A stretch of DNA of 64,000 nucleotides from JABSOG01 sp965277695 (GCA_965277695.1 CBDIDQ010000033.1:186001-250000); one strand, 5' to 3'; positions 44,277-58,400 are shown, numbered from the stretch's first letter. Translations and numbers: made by a program. The notes: generated by a model from the sequence alone, not told the origin.

Positions 44277-45584
44277 TTAATCGCAGGGTAATTTTATGGT
44301 GAAGGTGGTGCCGACGCCGGGGGTTGATTTAACCGATAGTTCGCCGTCATGCTTTTGGATGATGCCAAACGAGATGGATAGCCCCAGTCCAGTGCCTTCG
44401 CCATCACCTTTGGTGGTATAAAACGGTTCGAACAGTTTGTTTTTGGTTTCATCACTCATACCAGCGCCGTTGTCGGTAATTAATATTTCGACCCATTGTT
44501 TGCCTGTTTTGTCCGAAAATTGTTGGCAGGTTATGGTTATCTTGCCCATGACTTTTGGTACCTGTTGGGCAATTTGCGCTTGTTGTTGCTCTTCGATGGC
44601 ATCGCAGGCATTGACTACTAGGTTCATAAATACCTGATTGAGTTGAGTGGGGTAACAGGAGAGTACCGGGTGAACATCAAATTCGGTAATAAATTTAGTG
44701 ATTTCAAGGTGTTTGGTGCGAATAAGGTTGAGTGTTGAGCTTAGTAGGTCGGTGATTTTGACCACTTTTTTCTCACCGCTGGTGTCGAGCTGGCTAAAGG
44801 CTCTTAAGTCTTGCACAATACCTTTTATTCGTTCAGTGCCATTGGTAATGGTGGCTAAATGTTCAAATAACGGCTGAAACTGTTGGCGAAAACTATTGAG
44901 AATGCTTTCATCGGCATCTTCCCCGGCTAAATCAAAAATAAACTGCTGACATCTTTTCAGGTCAACTTCAAGGTTTTGCACACTGACATGAACAAAATTG
45001 GTGGGGTTGTTGATTTCATGGGCGACACCGGCGGTGAGGCTACCCAATGATGCCATTTTTTCTGATTGCACGAGTTTGACGGTCTGGCTAACCACCTTCT
45101 CGGTTAGGTCACGATTGATAGCGAGTAGTTTGAGGTGGGTTTCTACTCGGGCCAGTAATTCGTGTTTGGCTACTGGCTTGCTGAGAAAATCATTGGCTCC
45201 GACGGCAAAACAACGCGCCATATCCACTGGCTGGTTTTTGGCGGTGAGAAAAATCACTGGTAACTCGTTAACCGGCCAGCGTTCGCGTAGCTTTTCGCAG
45301 ACTTCATAGCCGGATAGTTCGGGCATCATGATGTCGAGCAAAATCAAGTCGAACGGGCCGTTGCCTGCAATGATTTTCAAGGCTTCTTCGCCGCTTGCCG
45401 CTTCACTGAGACGATAGTTTTGCAGCGATAGGTGATCGCGCACTATTTGCCGATTTATCGGCTCGTCATCAACCAGTAACAGGTGAAAAACACTGCTGTC
45501 ACAGTCTGTGCGATAGGTTACCTGTGAGTCAGGTTCAGCTTCGTGAGCTGACTTTTTTTGAATTAAGGCCATGTCAGCCTGCAT
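44277..45584 (-). CDS. Response-regulator/histidine-kinase hybrid (REC-HisKA-HATPase)
   Basis: 435 aa, cytoplasmic, no membrane helix. The N-terminal receiver (LLLVDDEPINRQIVRDH, LILLDIMMPELSGYEV, ANDFLSKPVAKHE) is followed by HisKA (LGSLTAGVAHEINNPTNFVH) and HATPase (LVVNACDAIEEQQQA, ITDNGAGMSDETKNKLFEPF, GEGTGLGLSISFGII). The receiver-first order means it can accept a phosphate from another kinase and pass the signal on. Neither a DNA-binding output nor a dedicated partner is encoded nearby. Confidence 0.9.
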   Translation of the reverse strand: MQADMALIQKKSAHEAEPDSQVTYRTDCDSSVFHLLLVDDEPINRQIVRDHLSLQNYRLSEAASGEEALKIIAGNGPFDLILLDIMMPELSGYEVCEKLRERWPVNELPVIFLTAKNQPVDMARCFAVGANDFLSKPVAKHELLARVETHLKLLAINRDLTEKVVSQTVKLVQSEKMASLGSLTAGVAHEINNPTNFVHVSVQNLEVDLKRCQQFIFDLAGEDADESILNSFRQQFQPLFEHLATITNGTERIKGIVQDLRAFSQLDTSGEKKVVKITDLLSSTLNLIRTKHLEITKFITEFDVHPVLSCYPTQLNQVFMNLVVNACDAIEEQQQAQIAQQVPKVMGKITITCQQFSDKTGKQWVEILITDNGAGMSDETKNKLFEPFYTTKGDGEGTGLGLSISFGIIQKHDGELSVKSTPGVGTTFTIKLPCD

Positions 45585-45682
45585 TTAGTTGATATCACTG
45601 ATTTATTGTTCAGTTAGAGTAGCGATAGCTATAATCATAGATTAAAGATCAGCGATAACCAGTTTGTTGTTAACACGGAACT

Positions 45683-46087
45683 TTATACCTCTCCCCTGTC
45701 TTGATCTCTTTGTTTAGTGTCTTGCGCCATTTGCTCCTCTGTGAGAGGTATTTCATTGATTTCTTCGTCTGGATTATCAGTATCCAAGGCTTGCTGCTGA
45801 TTGGCTAACACCTGTGCCTCCAGCCGCTGTCGGGCTTGTTGTCTGGCAGCGGCAGCTTCGGCTTGCTGTTGATATTTCATTTTGGCTCGGTGACGAGCTT
45901 CGCGATCTTTCTTGTTGAGCGCAGTGGAGTAGTAGGCAATAAGTGCCAACCATGAAAAAAGAATGGTGCAAAATAACCAACCGGTTTTTTCATTGCCCCA
46001 GGTTCGTTTGCTACCAGCGATGATAGCCAGTGGTGCCATGTAAAGGCACAGCCAAAACAGGCCAGTGTAAATTGCTTCTATAGACAT
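45683..46087 (-). CDS. Small membrane protein, superinfection-immunity-like
   Basis: 134 aa. Two N-terminal hydrophobic helices (residues 5-25 and 37-55, with the GNEKTGWLFCTILFSWLALI segment) match the Imm_superinfect type; the rest is a charged Gln/Ala/Glu-rich coiled coil and acidic tail. T4 Imm blocks DNA injection by superinfecting phage, but most bacterial homologues are uncharacterised. It is divergent from the peptide synthetase, with about 350 bp between them. Confidence 0.65.
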   Translation of the reverse strand: MSIEAIYTGLFWLCLYMAPLAIIAGSKRTWGNEKTGWLFCTILFSWLALIAYYSTALNKKDREARHRAKMKYQQQAEAAAARQQARQRLEAQVLANQQQALDTDNPDEEINEIPLTEEQMAQDTKQRDQDRGEV

Positions 46088-46436
46088 GATGGGTTACCTC
46101 CGCCTAATTAAGGCCCTGAGTGGGTTAAAGGTTCGATGGCAAAGGATGAACTTTATTGCCTTCGGTACAGTGGCAAGCGACCGTTTTTTGCCGCCTGAGC
46201 TAGGTTTATTAAGGCTTTGCTTGCCGTTTGTATAAGTTATTAGCAAACCCCATACCATAAGGTTTGGCGGAATGAATAATTAACAGCAGGTATATCAATG
46301 TGAACTTTTGTTTCTGAAAACTTGGTTGGTTTGCGGTTTTTGTCCTAGTCTGTGTAAAGGTGTGACGGGAACAACGGGATTTCTGTCACCTGATACCATT
46401 TGCTTGTCCATGGAGCCGCTCAATACGGGTAAAACA
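46088..46436. promoter_or_regulatory. Divergent region upstream of the peptide synthetase
   Basis: 349 bp without a convincing gene. The synthetase frame is open to TTG 46308 but this part codes for nothing like a FAAL N-terminus and has no Shine-Dalgarno. The promoter of the biosynthetic operon is expected here, but no box stands out. Confidence 0.4.
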
Positions 46437-49400
46437 ATGATAAAAAACCAACCTGAAATCATACCGAAGACAAAATCACCAACTATTGTCGATATTCTGC
46501 AACAAACCGCCCGAAATATACCTGATAAGGCGGCGTATATTTTTCTGCAAGATGGTGAAGATAGCGAAGTTCGACTCACTTATGCCCAGTTAGATGCCAA
46601 AGCCAAGGGCCTTGCGGCTTATTTACAACAGCAACTACAAAACTCGAATCAAAGCATCGAAAACCAGCGGGTATTGCTGGTTTATCCACAGGGACTGGAT
46701 TTTATCATCGCCTTTTTCGCCACTTTATATAGCGGCGCAACTGCGGTATTGGTTTCTCCACCGACGAGTAAAAAAATGGCTCAGCGACTCAACGGGATTA
46801 TCGAGGATTGCAATGTGACCGGGGTGTTGGCTCCGGGCAAAGTGCTTGATGGGCTGTCACGAATGGGGATCAGCAAAACTGCTCACGTAGCTGATCACAT
46901 AGCTGATCACGCAGCCGGTCACATAGCCGGTCACATAGCCGGTCACATAGCCGATCATATAGCTGATCATACGGCATTGGCCGAATGTCATTGGATTAAT
47001 ACCGACGAAATTGAGTCGAGCTGGCAAAGTCAGTTTGTCGAACAAGCAATCAGTGGTGATCAACTGGCTTTTTTACAATACACCTCAGGGTCTACCGGTT
47101 CGCCGAAAGGGGTAATGATCAGTCACGATAATTTGTTGGCTAATCAGCGCAATATTGGCCACCGAATGCATAGCTGTGCCGAGTCGATTGTCGTCGGCTG
47201 GCTGCCGATGATCCACGATATGGGATTGATTGGTAATGTCACAGGCTCTGTTTACTTTGGTGCCACGCTGATTTTTATGACCCCGTTACACTTTATTCGT
47301 AAACCATTGCGCTGGTTAAAGGCGATCAGCAAATATCGAGCAACTGTCAGTGGCGGACCCAATTTTGCTTATGCGCTATGCACCGCGAAGGCCCGTGCTG
47401 AGGATATTGCGGCGTTAGATTTATCTTGTTGGCAGGTGGCGTTTAATGGCGCAGAGCCTGTCCATAAAGAAACAGTCGCTGGCTTTAATGCGGTTTTTGC
47501 CCCGACGGGTTTGCGGCCTCAGTCCCATATGGCGGTGTATGGTCTGGCTGAGGCGACATTGTTGGTCAGCGGTACTGAAATTGATGAAGTGATTAATACC
47601 GATGACGAGGTAAGGTATCTCAATGCAGGTAAACCCTCGCCCTATGATGTGCTCAAAGTGGTGGATACTGATGCTTTTGTTGCAGTGCCTGAGCAGGTCG
47701 AAGGGGAGATTTGGTTTAGCAGTGCGAGTAATGCGCAGGGTTATTGGAATAACCCAGAAAAAACCAATGAGATTTTTCGAGCGCAGCTTAAAGGGGATGA
47801 GCGTTATTATTTGCGCACCGGTGATACCGGGTACATCGAAAATGGTGAGCTGCATGTGACTGGACGTTTGGCCGATATGATCATCGTTAAGGGGCGAAAT
47901 TATCACAGTGAAGACATTGAGTGGAGTCTGAGTGAGCTGTCAGGAATACGTAATGGTGCGTGTGCTGCCATTGGTGTGAGTGATGGAGAAACAGAAAGTG
48001 TCGCGGTGATTGCGGGGGTGACTGGGATTAATCCTGAGGTGATGGCGGCGACCATCAGCAATATTCGTACTGCGATTTTTGCTGATCATCAAATCCAATT
48101 GGCTCGGGTGGTGCTGATTAAGGCTAAACAGTTACCCACCACAACCAGTGGTAAAGTGCGGCGCAAAGCTAGCCGTGCGATGTTGCTTAATGATGAGTTT
48201 GATATTCTGGCGGAGTATCAACGGGAACATGGCCCGGTGACGACTAATACCTTGGGTAGCCGTACTGCGCATTTTGTCGCTGCCACTACGCCACAAGAGC
48301 TTGAGTTAACCGCGTTGTGGAGTTCGTTGTTGGATTTGCCCGCAGTGGATATTGGTTTGGATGATAACTTTTTTGAGCTTGGCGGCGCGTCGTTGACCAT
48401 GCTGGAGTTATCCAGAGTGCTCGATACCAGCATGGAGCTGTTGTTTCGTTATCCTACGATTAATGGCTATTTGCATCGCAATAGTGAATATGCGTTTCCG
48501 GATGTCGACGCAGATATCTATTTACCGCCAGCGGCGATTGATGACAGTCTGAGTGGAGCAACTGGGGTCACTCTGCTGACTGGTGGGGCGGGTTTCTTTG
48601 GTATTCATTTTTTACAAAGTCTAATGCAACGTAGTGATCGGCAGTTTGTGTTGTTGGTGCGGGGTAAAGATCAGCAAACGATTAAGGCTAAGTTTGCCGC
48701 AGCAGTCGGCAGCTTTGATTTGATGGAGACGATTGATTTATCGCGCATTACTTTTTTGCGCGGTGATTTAAGCCAGCAACGGCTGGGCCTGGACGATGAA
48801 AGCTATGATTGGGCGTCGAGGGAAATTGATACCATTGTTCATATTGGCTCGCATGTGAATAATTGGCTGCCCTATGAAGGTATTCGCGAGATCAATGTGA
48901 CGGGTACTCGTACCTTGTTGACCTTGGCTCGTACCGGGCGCAAAAAAGCGTTTCATTACACCAGCACTTGTACTTTCTTGCCGCAAAAAGACGACAACAG
49001 TGTGTTTCTTGAAACCGATACTATCGATAAAGCCAGTATTAACCGTTATTTCGGTTATGACCTCAGCAAATATGCCAGCGAAACCCTGTGCAAGATGGCG
49101 CGTGATGAGGGCTTAAGTTGCAATATCTATCGGCTGGTTTGGGTCGGTGGTCATATTGCCAGCGGTCGCACCAAAATTAACGATGGTTTCAACATTATGT
49201 TGCGGATCATGACCACGCTTAAGGTGTTTCCAACCGGGCACTACCCCCACGATATTGTGCCGGTTGATTTGATGGCCGATGCCATGGCTTCGCTGTTGAG
49301 TCAGTGCGAGAACATGGATTTCAATGTCACCAGTTTGTCGCAAGAATCTATCAGCATGAAGCGTATTGCGGTGATGTTATCTGGGATGGGTTATCCGCTG

Positions 49401-52400
49401 GAAGAAGTGAGTCGCAGTGAGTTTGTCAGGCGCTTGCGTGATCACCCGATTGAACAATGGGATGATCACTGCCTGTCTTATCGTCAGTTGGTGATCCGCC
49501 TGTTTGAGGATACAACGCCCAAACGTGAAGCGTTTTACGATAACCACAATTTTCGCACTCATATGGATCCGCAAATCCGCCAACTGATGGAGCAAAAGTT
49601 TATCGACGCTTGGTTTGATAAAACCGTTAGTTATTTGGTGCGTCAGGGCGCTTTGCCGACTATCTCCGGGCGAAGTTATGCGGATGAAATGGCCACCATT
49701 GCCGGTTGGAATGAGACTCAATGTGCTTATCCTGATAAAACCTTACATCAGTTATTTATTGAGCAGGCTGCGGCGACACCTGATGCAACGGCGTTGTTGT
49801 TTGAAAATGGCAGTTTGACTTATCAGCAGCTAAATCGTCGCAGTGATATGGTGGCGCAATCGTTATTGCTTCAGGGGGTTACCCGTGGTGCCTTTATTGG
49901 CATTTGTGTGTTGCGCTCGCCGCTGATGTTTGAAGTCATATTGGGCATTCTTAAGGCGGGTTGTGCTTATTTGCCGTTGGACCCAGGGTATCCGGTGGCG
50001 CGGCTGGACTTTATGATATGCGACAGTCAGGCAGCAATTATTATTGCCGATACCAGCTCAGCGGCTAAGGTTGAGCACCATCAAGACAAATTAATGGTGC
50101 TTGATGAGGCGCAGTTGGTGAGCGAGTACGATAGTTGGTCTGATGCCGATTTAACGGTGACTCAGGTGATGAGCAAGGCCACTGATTTGGCTTATATTAT
50201 TTACACCTCTGGTACCACTGGGCGACCAAAAGGGGTGATGGTTGAGCATCACAGTGTGGTCAATCACAACTTTAGCATGATGGCGGCATTTGCTCTGACT
50301 GGGCAAGATCGGTTGTTGCAATTCACGACGATGAATTTTGATTATTTTGTCGAAGAAGTGTTTCCGGTTTTCTTTGCTGCGGCGACTTTGGTATTGGTGC
50401 CCAATGCCGATTTGCTCGATGTTGAACGGCTCAAAGCGGTGATTGTTGAGTATCAGGTTTCCTTGCTGAAATTTCCGGCGGCTTTTTGGCATAACTTATC
50501 GACAGTGGCAGTTGAGGCGCTCGGTGTGCGGCTGGTGAGTATCGGTGGTGAAGCGGCTGATGTGGCCAAATATAATCAATGGCGCAAGCATAATCCGACC
50601 ATCCCTTTGGTCAATCCTTATGGTCCAACTGAAACCACGGTGACGGCGACTTATAGCACGTTAACCGCAGCGGTTGAGCAAATTACTATCGGCTTGCCGA
50701 TTGCCAATAGTCAAATTCATATTCTTGATGATCAGTTGCGACCGCTGCCGCTGGGTTTTGTGGGTGATTTGTATATTGCTGGGGCTGGGGTGACGCGTGG
50801 TTATCTCAATCGGCCCGAAATCAATCAGCAGGTGTTTGTTGCTAATCCTTTTGTTGCTGGCGAAATGATGTATAAATCTGGCGATTTGGCCTGTTGGTCT
50901 GCCGAGGGCGAGATTGAATTTAAGGGCCGAGTAGACCATCAGGTGAAGGTTAGGGGTTATCGGATTGAACTGGGGGCGATTGAAAGTGTGATTGGCGAGT
51001 ATGCCGGGATCAGCTGTTGCGCGGTGGTGGTGAAGCAAATTGATAGTAAAAAGAAAGTGGTGGCCTATTTAAGTGCTAATGCACAGGATAACAGCACTGA
51101 TTTTACCGTGAGTTTGCTGCGAGTCTATCTTGAGGCGCAATTACCTAGCTATATGATCCCCAACCTGATTATTGTGTTGGACGCTATTCCGATGAGTCCT
51201 AATGGCAAGGTTGACCGTAAGGCGCTGGAGATCATGGATATTTCGGCGTTGATTGGCACCGATTTCAGTGCGCCGGTGACATCAAGCGAAATTGCCCTGT
51301 GTCAGATTTGGCAGCAGGCATTGGCGGTTGAGCGGGTTGGTATCAACGATAACTTTTTTGAATTGGGCGGCCATTCGTTGCTGGCGATGCAGTTGGTTTC
51401 GCTGGCGCAGCAACGAGGTTTGTTGATCAAGCCTCAGCAGGTACTCAATAGTAAAAATTTGGCTGAGCTGGCGGCAATAGTCGATAGCAATGCGGCTATG
51501 CTGGCTGAGCAGTATCAGGCTCCGGCTAACCTGATCCCCATTGATGCGCGGCATATTAGTCCTGAGATGTTGCCTTTGGTGCAGTTGAGTCAGCAGCAGC
51601 TGGATGATTTGGCTGCCGGGGTTGCTGGTGGCATGGCGAATATTGAGGATATTTATCCGTTGGGACCGCTGCAACAGGGGATCTTGTTCAGTCATATGGT
51701 TAATAGCGGTAATGACCCGTACATTCAGCATATTACTTTACGAATAAACGGTCAGGATGCGCTGAATAAATTACAGGCGGCGCTGCAACAGCTGATTGAC
51801 CGTCATGATGTGTTACGCACAGCGATTGTTTGGCAGCATTTGGAGACTGCGGTTCAGCTGGTGATGCGTCAGGCACAACTGCCGCTGCATCAATTGGGGC
51901 AGGGCAAAGATCAAGCGGATTGTTTGGCGTTGTTGGCGCAGCAACCCTTGTCGATGGATTTGACCATCGCACCTTTGCTGGCCTTGAATGTGGTGCAAGC
52001 GGGGCAAGGGGATTATATTGCCCGGCTGGATTTTCATCATATTGTTGCTGATCATCTCGCGCTACAAGTGGTGCAAAAAGAACTGGCGATGATCCAAGCT
52101 GGGTTGTTTGGTATGTTGCCGATGCCAGTACCGTATCGTGAATTTATTGCTCATGCGCTGCATCAGGCACAAAACTGTGATGCCGAAGCCTTTTTCACCG
52201 AGTTGCTCGGCGATGTCGACGAACCAACGATACCTTATGGTTTGAGCGATATCAAAGGCAATGGCAGCGATATTGTTGAGTACAGCCAGAGCGTACCAGC
52301 TGGGGTCGCTAAGCAGCTTATCAGTGTGGCAAAAGCGCAAAAGATGAGTCCGGCGGTATTATTTCATACCGCATGGGCGATGGTGATTGCCGCTTGTAGC

Positions 52401-55400
52401 AGTCGTGATGATGTGGTGTTTGGCAGTGTGATGTCAGGGCGTTTGCAAGGCACGGTTGGGGCTGAACAGATGATGGGAGTATTCATCAATACCTTGCCTG
52501 TACGGGTGAAGTTGGCTAATCAAACGGTGGCTTCGCTGGTGGTCGAGGTTAGCCAATCACTAAATGATTTATTGCCTTATGAGCAGGCGGCTTTGGCGAT
52601 GACCCAGCAATGCAGTGCTTTGCCGCACGGGACGCCATTATTTAGTGCGATGTTGAACTATATGCATACTGCTGACAGCGTAGAAGCTCCAGTGGAATTA
52701 CTTAAATCAGTTGAAATTATTGCCCTAGTGCGGCGCACCAATTACCCGTTTAATTTATCCGTTGAGCATTTTGGTGATGGTTTTGCGATGGACTTGCAAG
52801 TGGATAATCAAATCGATTGTGAGCGGGTGATGGCTTATGTACAAACCGCATTGGCAAATGTGGTTGAGGCGCTGATCAATCAGCCAGAGCAGTCAGTTAA
52901 TACCTTGTCGGTTATGCCTCAAGCTGAGCGTCAGCAATTATTGGTTGAATGGAATGCCTTGTCTCAAGTCCAATCAGGTGATTCATTACCGCAGCTATTT
53001 GAAGCCCAAGTTGATAAAACCCCAGACGCTTTTGCTTTGTCGTTTGAGTTTGAACAATGGACTTATGAGGAGGTTAACGAAGAGGCGAATCAGCTAGCTG
53101 AGGTTATTCGTGCTGCCTATGTTGAAAGTGATAACGGGCGTCTGCCAGCAGATAGTTTGATTGCGCTGTATTTTGACCGCAGCTTAGAGATGATCATCAG
53201 TATTTTAGCGGTGCTTAAGGCAGGCGGAGCTTATGTGCCAATTTCTCCTGACTCACCGCGTCAGCGTAGCGAGTTTATGCTTAATGATACCGCAGCTTCG
53301 TTAATTATTACTCAGCACAAGTTTGCTGTGCAGCTCAATGACTGGGTGGGTGAGCTGGACCATCAGCCGAGGTTGCTGGTGGCGGATGATCCGGCGTTGG
53401 TTAAAGGCGCTGCTATTGTCAATCCGGCTTTAGCCAGTCAGCCGACAGATTTGGCTTATGTGATTTATACCTCAGGCACCACGGGGCAACCCAAAGGGGT
53501 GATGGTAGAGCAGCACAGCGTGATCAATCATCTGCGAGGGTTGGAACAGCGGATGGGGAGTGAGGTGTTTCAGCGGGTTGATTTCTCGACTAACTATTGT
53601 TTTGATTTGTCAGTGACGTGCTATTTATTGCCGTTGCTGGTGGGCGGTTGTGTGTTTATTTATCGCGACGATATCAGCAATATTGACCGTTATGTTGAGC
53701 ATTTGCAGCAAAATGAAATTGCTTTTATCAAAACCACGCCGAGCATTGCCGGGTTAATTGATTGTCAAGGATATCAGCTAGATACGGTACTGGTGGGCGG
53801 TGAGCGTTTAACTCAAGAAGTGATCAGCTCGATAGCCAAGTCGAGCAGACGTTTGTTTAATGAGTACGGACCGACAGAAGCAACGATTGGCGCAACGGTT
53901 GGTTTGGTGGAGAACGGCGCTACTGATATTGGCTGTGGGCTGGTTAACGTTCGTTTGTATGTATTGGATAAGTATTGTCAGCCTGTGCCTGTTGGTGCGT
54001 CTGGCGAGTTATATATTGGCGGTGCAGGTGTGGCGCGGGGTTATTATCATCAGCCGGAATTAACCTGCGAACGTTTTATTGATAACCCTTTTGTTGCAGG
54101 CGATAGGCTGTATAAAACCGGCGATTGGGTGCGCTGGTTGGCAGAGGGCAAGCTAGATTTTATCGGTCGTGATGATGGTCAGTTGAAAATCCGTGGTTAC
54201 CGAATTGAGTTGGCTGAAATTGAGACGGTGTTGATGCAATTGCCGGGGATTAAACAGGCAGTGGTGATGGCTCATGGCGAAGGTGATAACACTGGTTTGC
54301 TGGCCTATTTTGTTGCAGCAGAGCTGGTCGAACTGAACGGGCTAAAGTCGCAGTTGTCAGCAAAATTGCCTCATTACATGATACCGGACAGTTTGTTGGC
54401 GGTTGCAGCAATACCACTGACGGCAAACGGTAAGCTGGATCAGGCGGCGTTGTTGGCGTTGCAACAACCTCGGTCTTCATCGTTGGTATCACCGACCACC
54501 TTGCCACAAATGCAACTGTGTCGGTTATGGCAAAATGTCTTGGGGCTGGAGCAGGTGAGCATTGAAGATAACTTCTTTGTTATTGGTGGTAATTCTATTA
54601 GTGCCATTCGGTTGCTGGCTGCTATTCATAGTGAAATGGGCATCAGCCTAACGCTGAATGTACTGTTCGACCATCCTAGCGTGGCGGCGCTGGCGCTGCA
54701 TTTGAGGTCGTCTGAACAGGTGCTGATCCCCCATGTTGAAACCGAACGTTATCCGTTGTCTTTTGCTCAGCAGCGGCTGTGGTTTATTGAGCGCTTTGAG
54801 CAGGGAACCGATGCTTATCACATCCCTTATTTGGTCCGGTTGCGCCAAGATGGCAATATCGAATTACTCAGTGCAGCGCTAACTGTGGTGATTAATCGTC
54901 ATCCGGTGCTAAAAACCGTTTTTTGCAGTGATGATGACGGTAGCGAATATCAGCAAGTGCTGGCGGAAGACGTGGCAATACAAACCCGGGAGATTACTAC
55001 TGAGGCCGATTTGCACACGGCAGTGAAACAAGATATTAGCCAGCGCTTTGATTTGACTGCACAGCCGAGTATTCGGCTATGTCTTTATAGGGGTCTTTAT
55101 AGGGGTCTTTATAGGGGAAAGAAACCGCAACTGCATTTACTGGTGGTATGGCATCACATTGCTTTTGACGGTTGGTCGAGCGAAGTGTTTATCAGCGAAC
55201 TGACTCAAGCCTATGAGGCTTTATGTCAGGGCCAATCGCCTTGTTTACCCTCACTGTCGATCAATTATGGTGATTATGCCTTGTGGCAACGGCAATATCT
55301 GCAAGGCGACAAGCTGGCGGTGCTGGAGAGTTATTGGCTGCAACAACTTGGTGGTTATGAAACCTTAGCCTTGCCCACAGATCGAGTGCGCCCGTTGCAA

Positions 55401-58400
55401 CAGCAGTTTGAGGGCAAAGACTTGGCGTTTAATTTGGCTGACGATTTGTCGCAGCAAGTGCGAGCATTGGCAAAAGCGCAACAAACCACTGTGTATACGG
55501 TGATGCTCAGTGGCTTGTATGTCACCTTGAGCACACTATCAGGGCAAACCGACATTGTGGTGGGCGGACCCTCAGAAAACCGCAGTCATAGTCAAACTCA
55601 GTCATTAATTGGTTTCTTTATTAATACGCTAGTGTTCAGGGCACAGCTGGAGCCGCAAGCGACGGTTGCGGCGTTGTTGCAAAGCGTTCACCAAGTGGTG
55701 ATGCAAGCTAAAATCCATCAAGAGTTGCCGATTGAAAAGCTGGTGGAGTTGCTTAAGGTTGAACGCGACACATCACGTCATCCGATTTATCAGGTATTGC
55801 TGGGGGTCGAAACCCTAGGTGAAGCGGCGGTGCGCAACTCGGATCTGCCGTTTGAGCCAATTCAATTGAATGGGCAAAATTATGACTCCCCGGCCAAGCA
55901 TGATTTGAGTGTGTTGTTGTTTGATACTCCAAAACAGATTAGTGGCCACTTTAACTATGCGGTTAATCTGTTTGATGAAGCAACTATAGTGGATATGGCG
56001 GCGTTGTATAAACGGGTGTTGCAAGCTTTTGTCGCGGATCAGCAGCAAAGCATTGAGCAAATCGATTTGTTATCTGAAAGTCAGCGTCGTCACTTATTGT
56101 ATGAGCCTAAACCCACAGCTCAGGGCTGCACCCCATTACATCAATTATTTGCTGCTCAGCCAGGGGATAATATTGCCCTTATATATCAACAAACGACCCT
56201 GAGCTATGCCCAGTTAAATCAGCGGGCTAATCGACTAGCACATTATTTGTTGGACGAAGACATTGGCAAAGGCGTTCAGGTGGGAATTTATCTGCATCGT
56301 AGCATTGAGATGATGGTGGCGATATTAGCGGTGATGAAAACTGGCGCGGCTTATGTGCCGTTGGAGCCGGATTATCCGGCGGCTCGGTTAGATTATATTA
56401 ACCAAGACGCTAATCTTGAGTTGGTATTGCTCAGTGAAGACTTGCTGGCAACGCTGCCGCTGACTGATGTTGATGTTTTATTGATGGAAAATAATCCGTA
56501 CTGGCTGGCTGAGTATGACAGCACCGATCCGGATGTTGTGGTTCAGGGTGATGATCTCATTTATCTGTTGTATACCTCGGGCTCAACTGGTTGGCCGAAA
56601 GGGGTGAAAATCACCCATCAGGGGGTGGCGAATTATCTTGATCATGCGGCTAAACACTATTTACCACAGCAAATTAGCGGCTCTGTGGTGAGTTCGCCAT
56701 TGTGTTTTGATGCCACAGTAACCACCTTGTTTGCACCTTGGTGCCTCGGAAAGTCAGTGGAATTATTACCTGCTAGTGCTGGCATTGACGAATTAGCGGC
56801 GCTTTTATTTCACCGTGATCAGGCGAAGTTGTTCAAATTGACACCGGCTCATTTGGTTGCCATGGAAGTTGGTGCGCAAAGTTGCCAAAATTGCCAAAGT
56901 GCTCATGTGATTGTGGTTGGTGGTGAAGCATTGGGTTTGAGTTGTTTGCAACGATATAAAGGCGGCTTGTTGCCTGAGGCGATTTTTATTAATGAATATG
57001 GGCCTACTGAAACCGTGGTGGGTTGCAGTACATTTACGGTGGCGACTGCCGAGGATTTGGCAGCTTTGAATGGCAGTACGGTGCCGATTGGGCAGGCGAT
57101 CGAAAATACCCAGTTGTATGTGCTGGGCTCGTCGGGTCAATTGCTGCCGCCCAATTGTATTGGCGAGTTGTATATTGGTGGTGATGGGGTGTCTGAGGGC
57201 TATCAACAGCGGCCGCAACAAACCGCTGCAGCCTTTGTTGAGTTGGCTCTGGATGAAGATAGTTCGCAGCGGCTGTATCGTAGCGGGGATTTGGTGCGCC
57301 GTTTGAGTAATGGACAATTGGAATATCTGCGGCGTAATGATACTCAGGTGAAAATTCGCGGTTACCGGATTGAGCTGGCTGAAATCGAAGCAGTTTTAAT
57401 GAGTTTGCCTGGGATCTGGCAGGCGACGGTGATCGTGCACCAGCAAGGCGAAAATTTGAGTCTGGCTGCTTATCTGGTCGTTGACGCCGCTTCAGGTGCT
57501 GTTGAGTTGCCATCGTTGGGCACTCAGCTAGCAGAGCATTTACCAGCGTATATGCTGCCGTCGACGTTTACGGTGCTTGAGTCAATGCCGTTGACGGTCA
57601 ATGGTAAGCTGGATTTACGAGCCTTGCCTGAACCACAAAAAGTTAAGCGTTACGTTGCTCCGACCACTGAGCAGCAAGTTCAATTATGTGCCATTTGGCA
57701 GCAGGTGTTGGAGTTGGACCGGGTGGGCATAGAAGATGACTTTTTTGCTCTTGGTGGCAATTCGATAATAGCGATTAAATTAGTGCATCAGATTAATCGT
57801 CAAATGTACTCGGATTTGTCGGTGGCGTCGTTATTTAGCTATAGCCGGATAGCCACATTGGCAAATCAAGTGGAGCAGCAGGGTTTTAGCAAACGTTTGC
57901 TTAAACAACTGACGCCGGGCAGTACGGCAGAAGACTTGTTACTTATGATCCATCCCGGTGGTAGCGGTGTTGAGGTTTATCAGCCATTGGCGGATATCAT
58001 GGGCAATCAGTTTAGATGTATCGGTATTGACAGCTATAATATGCTGAGTCATCAACAAATTATTTCACTGCAACAGCTCGGTCAGATTTATACCGATGCC
58101 TTGTTGGCGCAATATCCGTTGGGGTCTCCAGTGAAGTTATTGGGCTGGTCGCTCGGTGGTAATATTAGCCTAGAGATCGCCTGGCAGCTGGAGCAGCGAG
58201 GTTATCAGCAGATTGAGGTATATCTGCTCGATACGGTGATTAAAATGGGTGATTTAAAAATCGATTATGATCAGCAAGCGTTGTTGCAGCTCAAAGATAG
58301 GGTAGTGACGACACTCCGGGCGAGGGGTTTTGAGCGAGATTTTATTGATCAATCAGTGCGCTGTTACCATAGTGAACTGGCCCTTGATTATTGTCCATTA

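Noticed and set aside
46308..46436. TTG start extending the synthetase by 43 residues
   Set aside because: No Shine-Dalgarno, cysteine-rich unlikely sequence, and FAAL homology begins after the 46437 start.
46857..47063. Minus-strand frame opposite the FAAL repeats
   Set aside because: Mirror of the 12-bp repeat; no start signal and it lies inside the synthetase.
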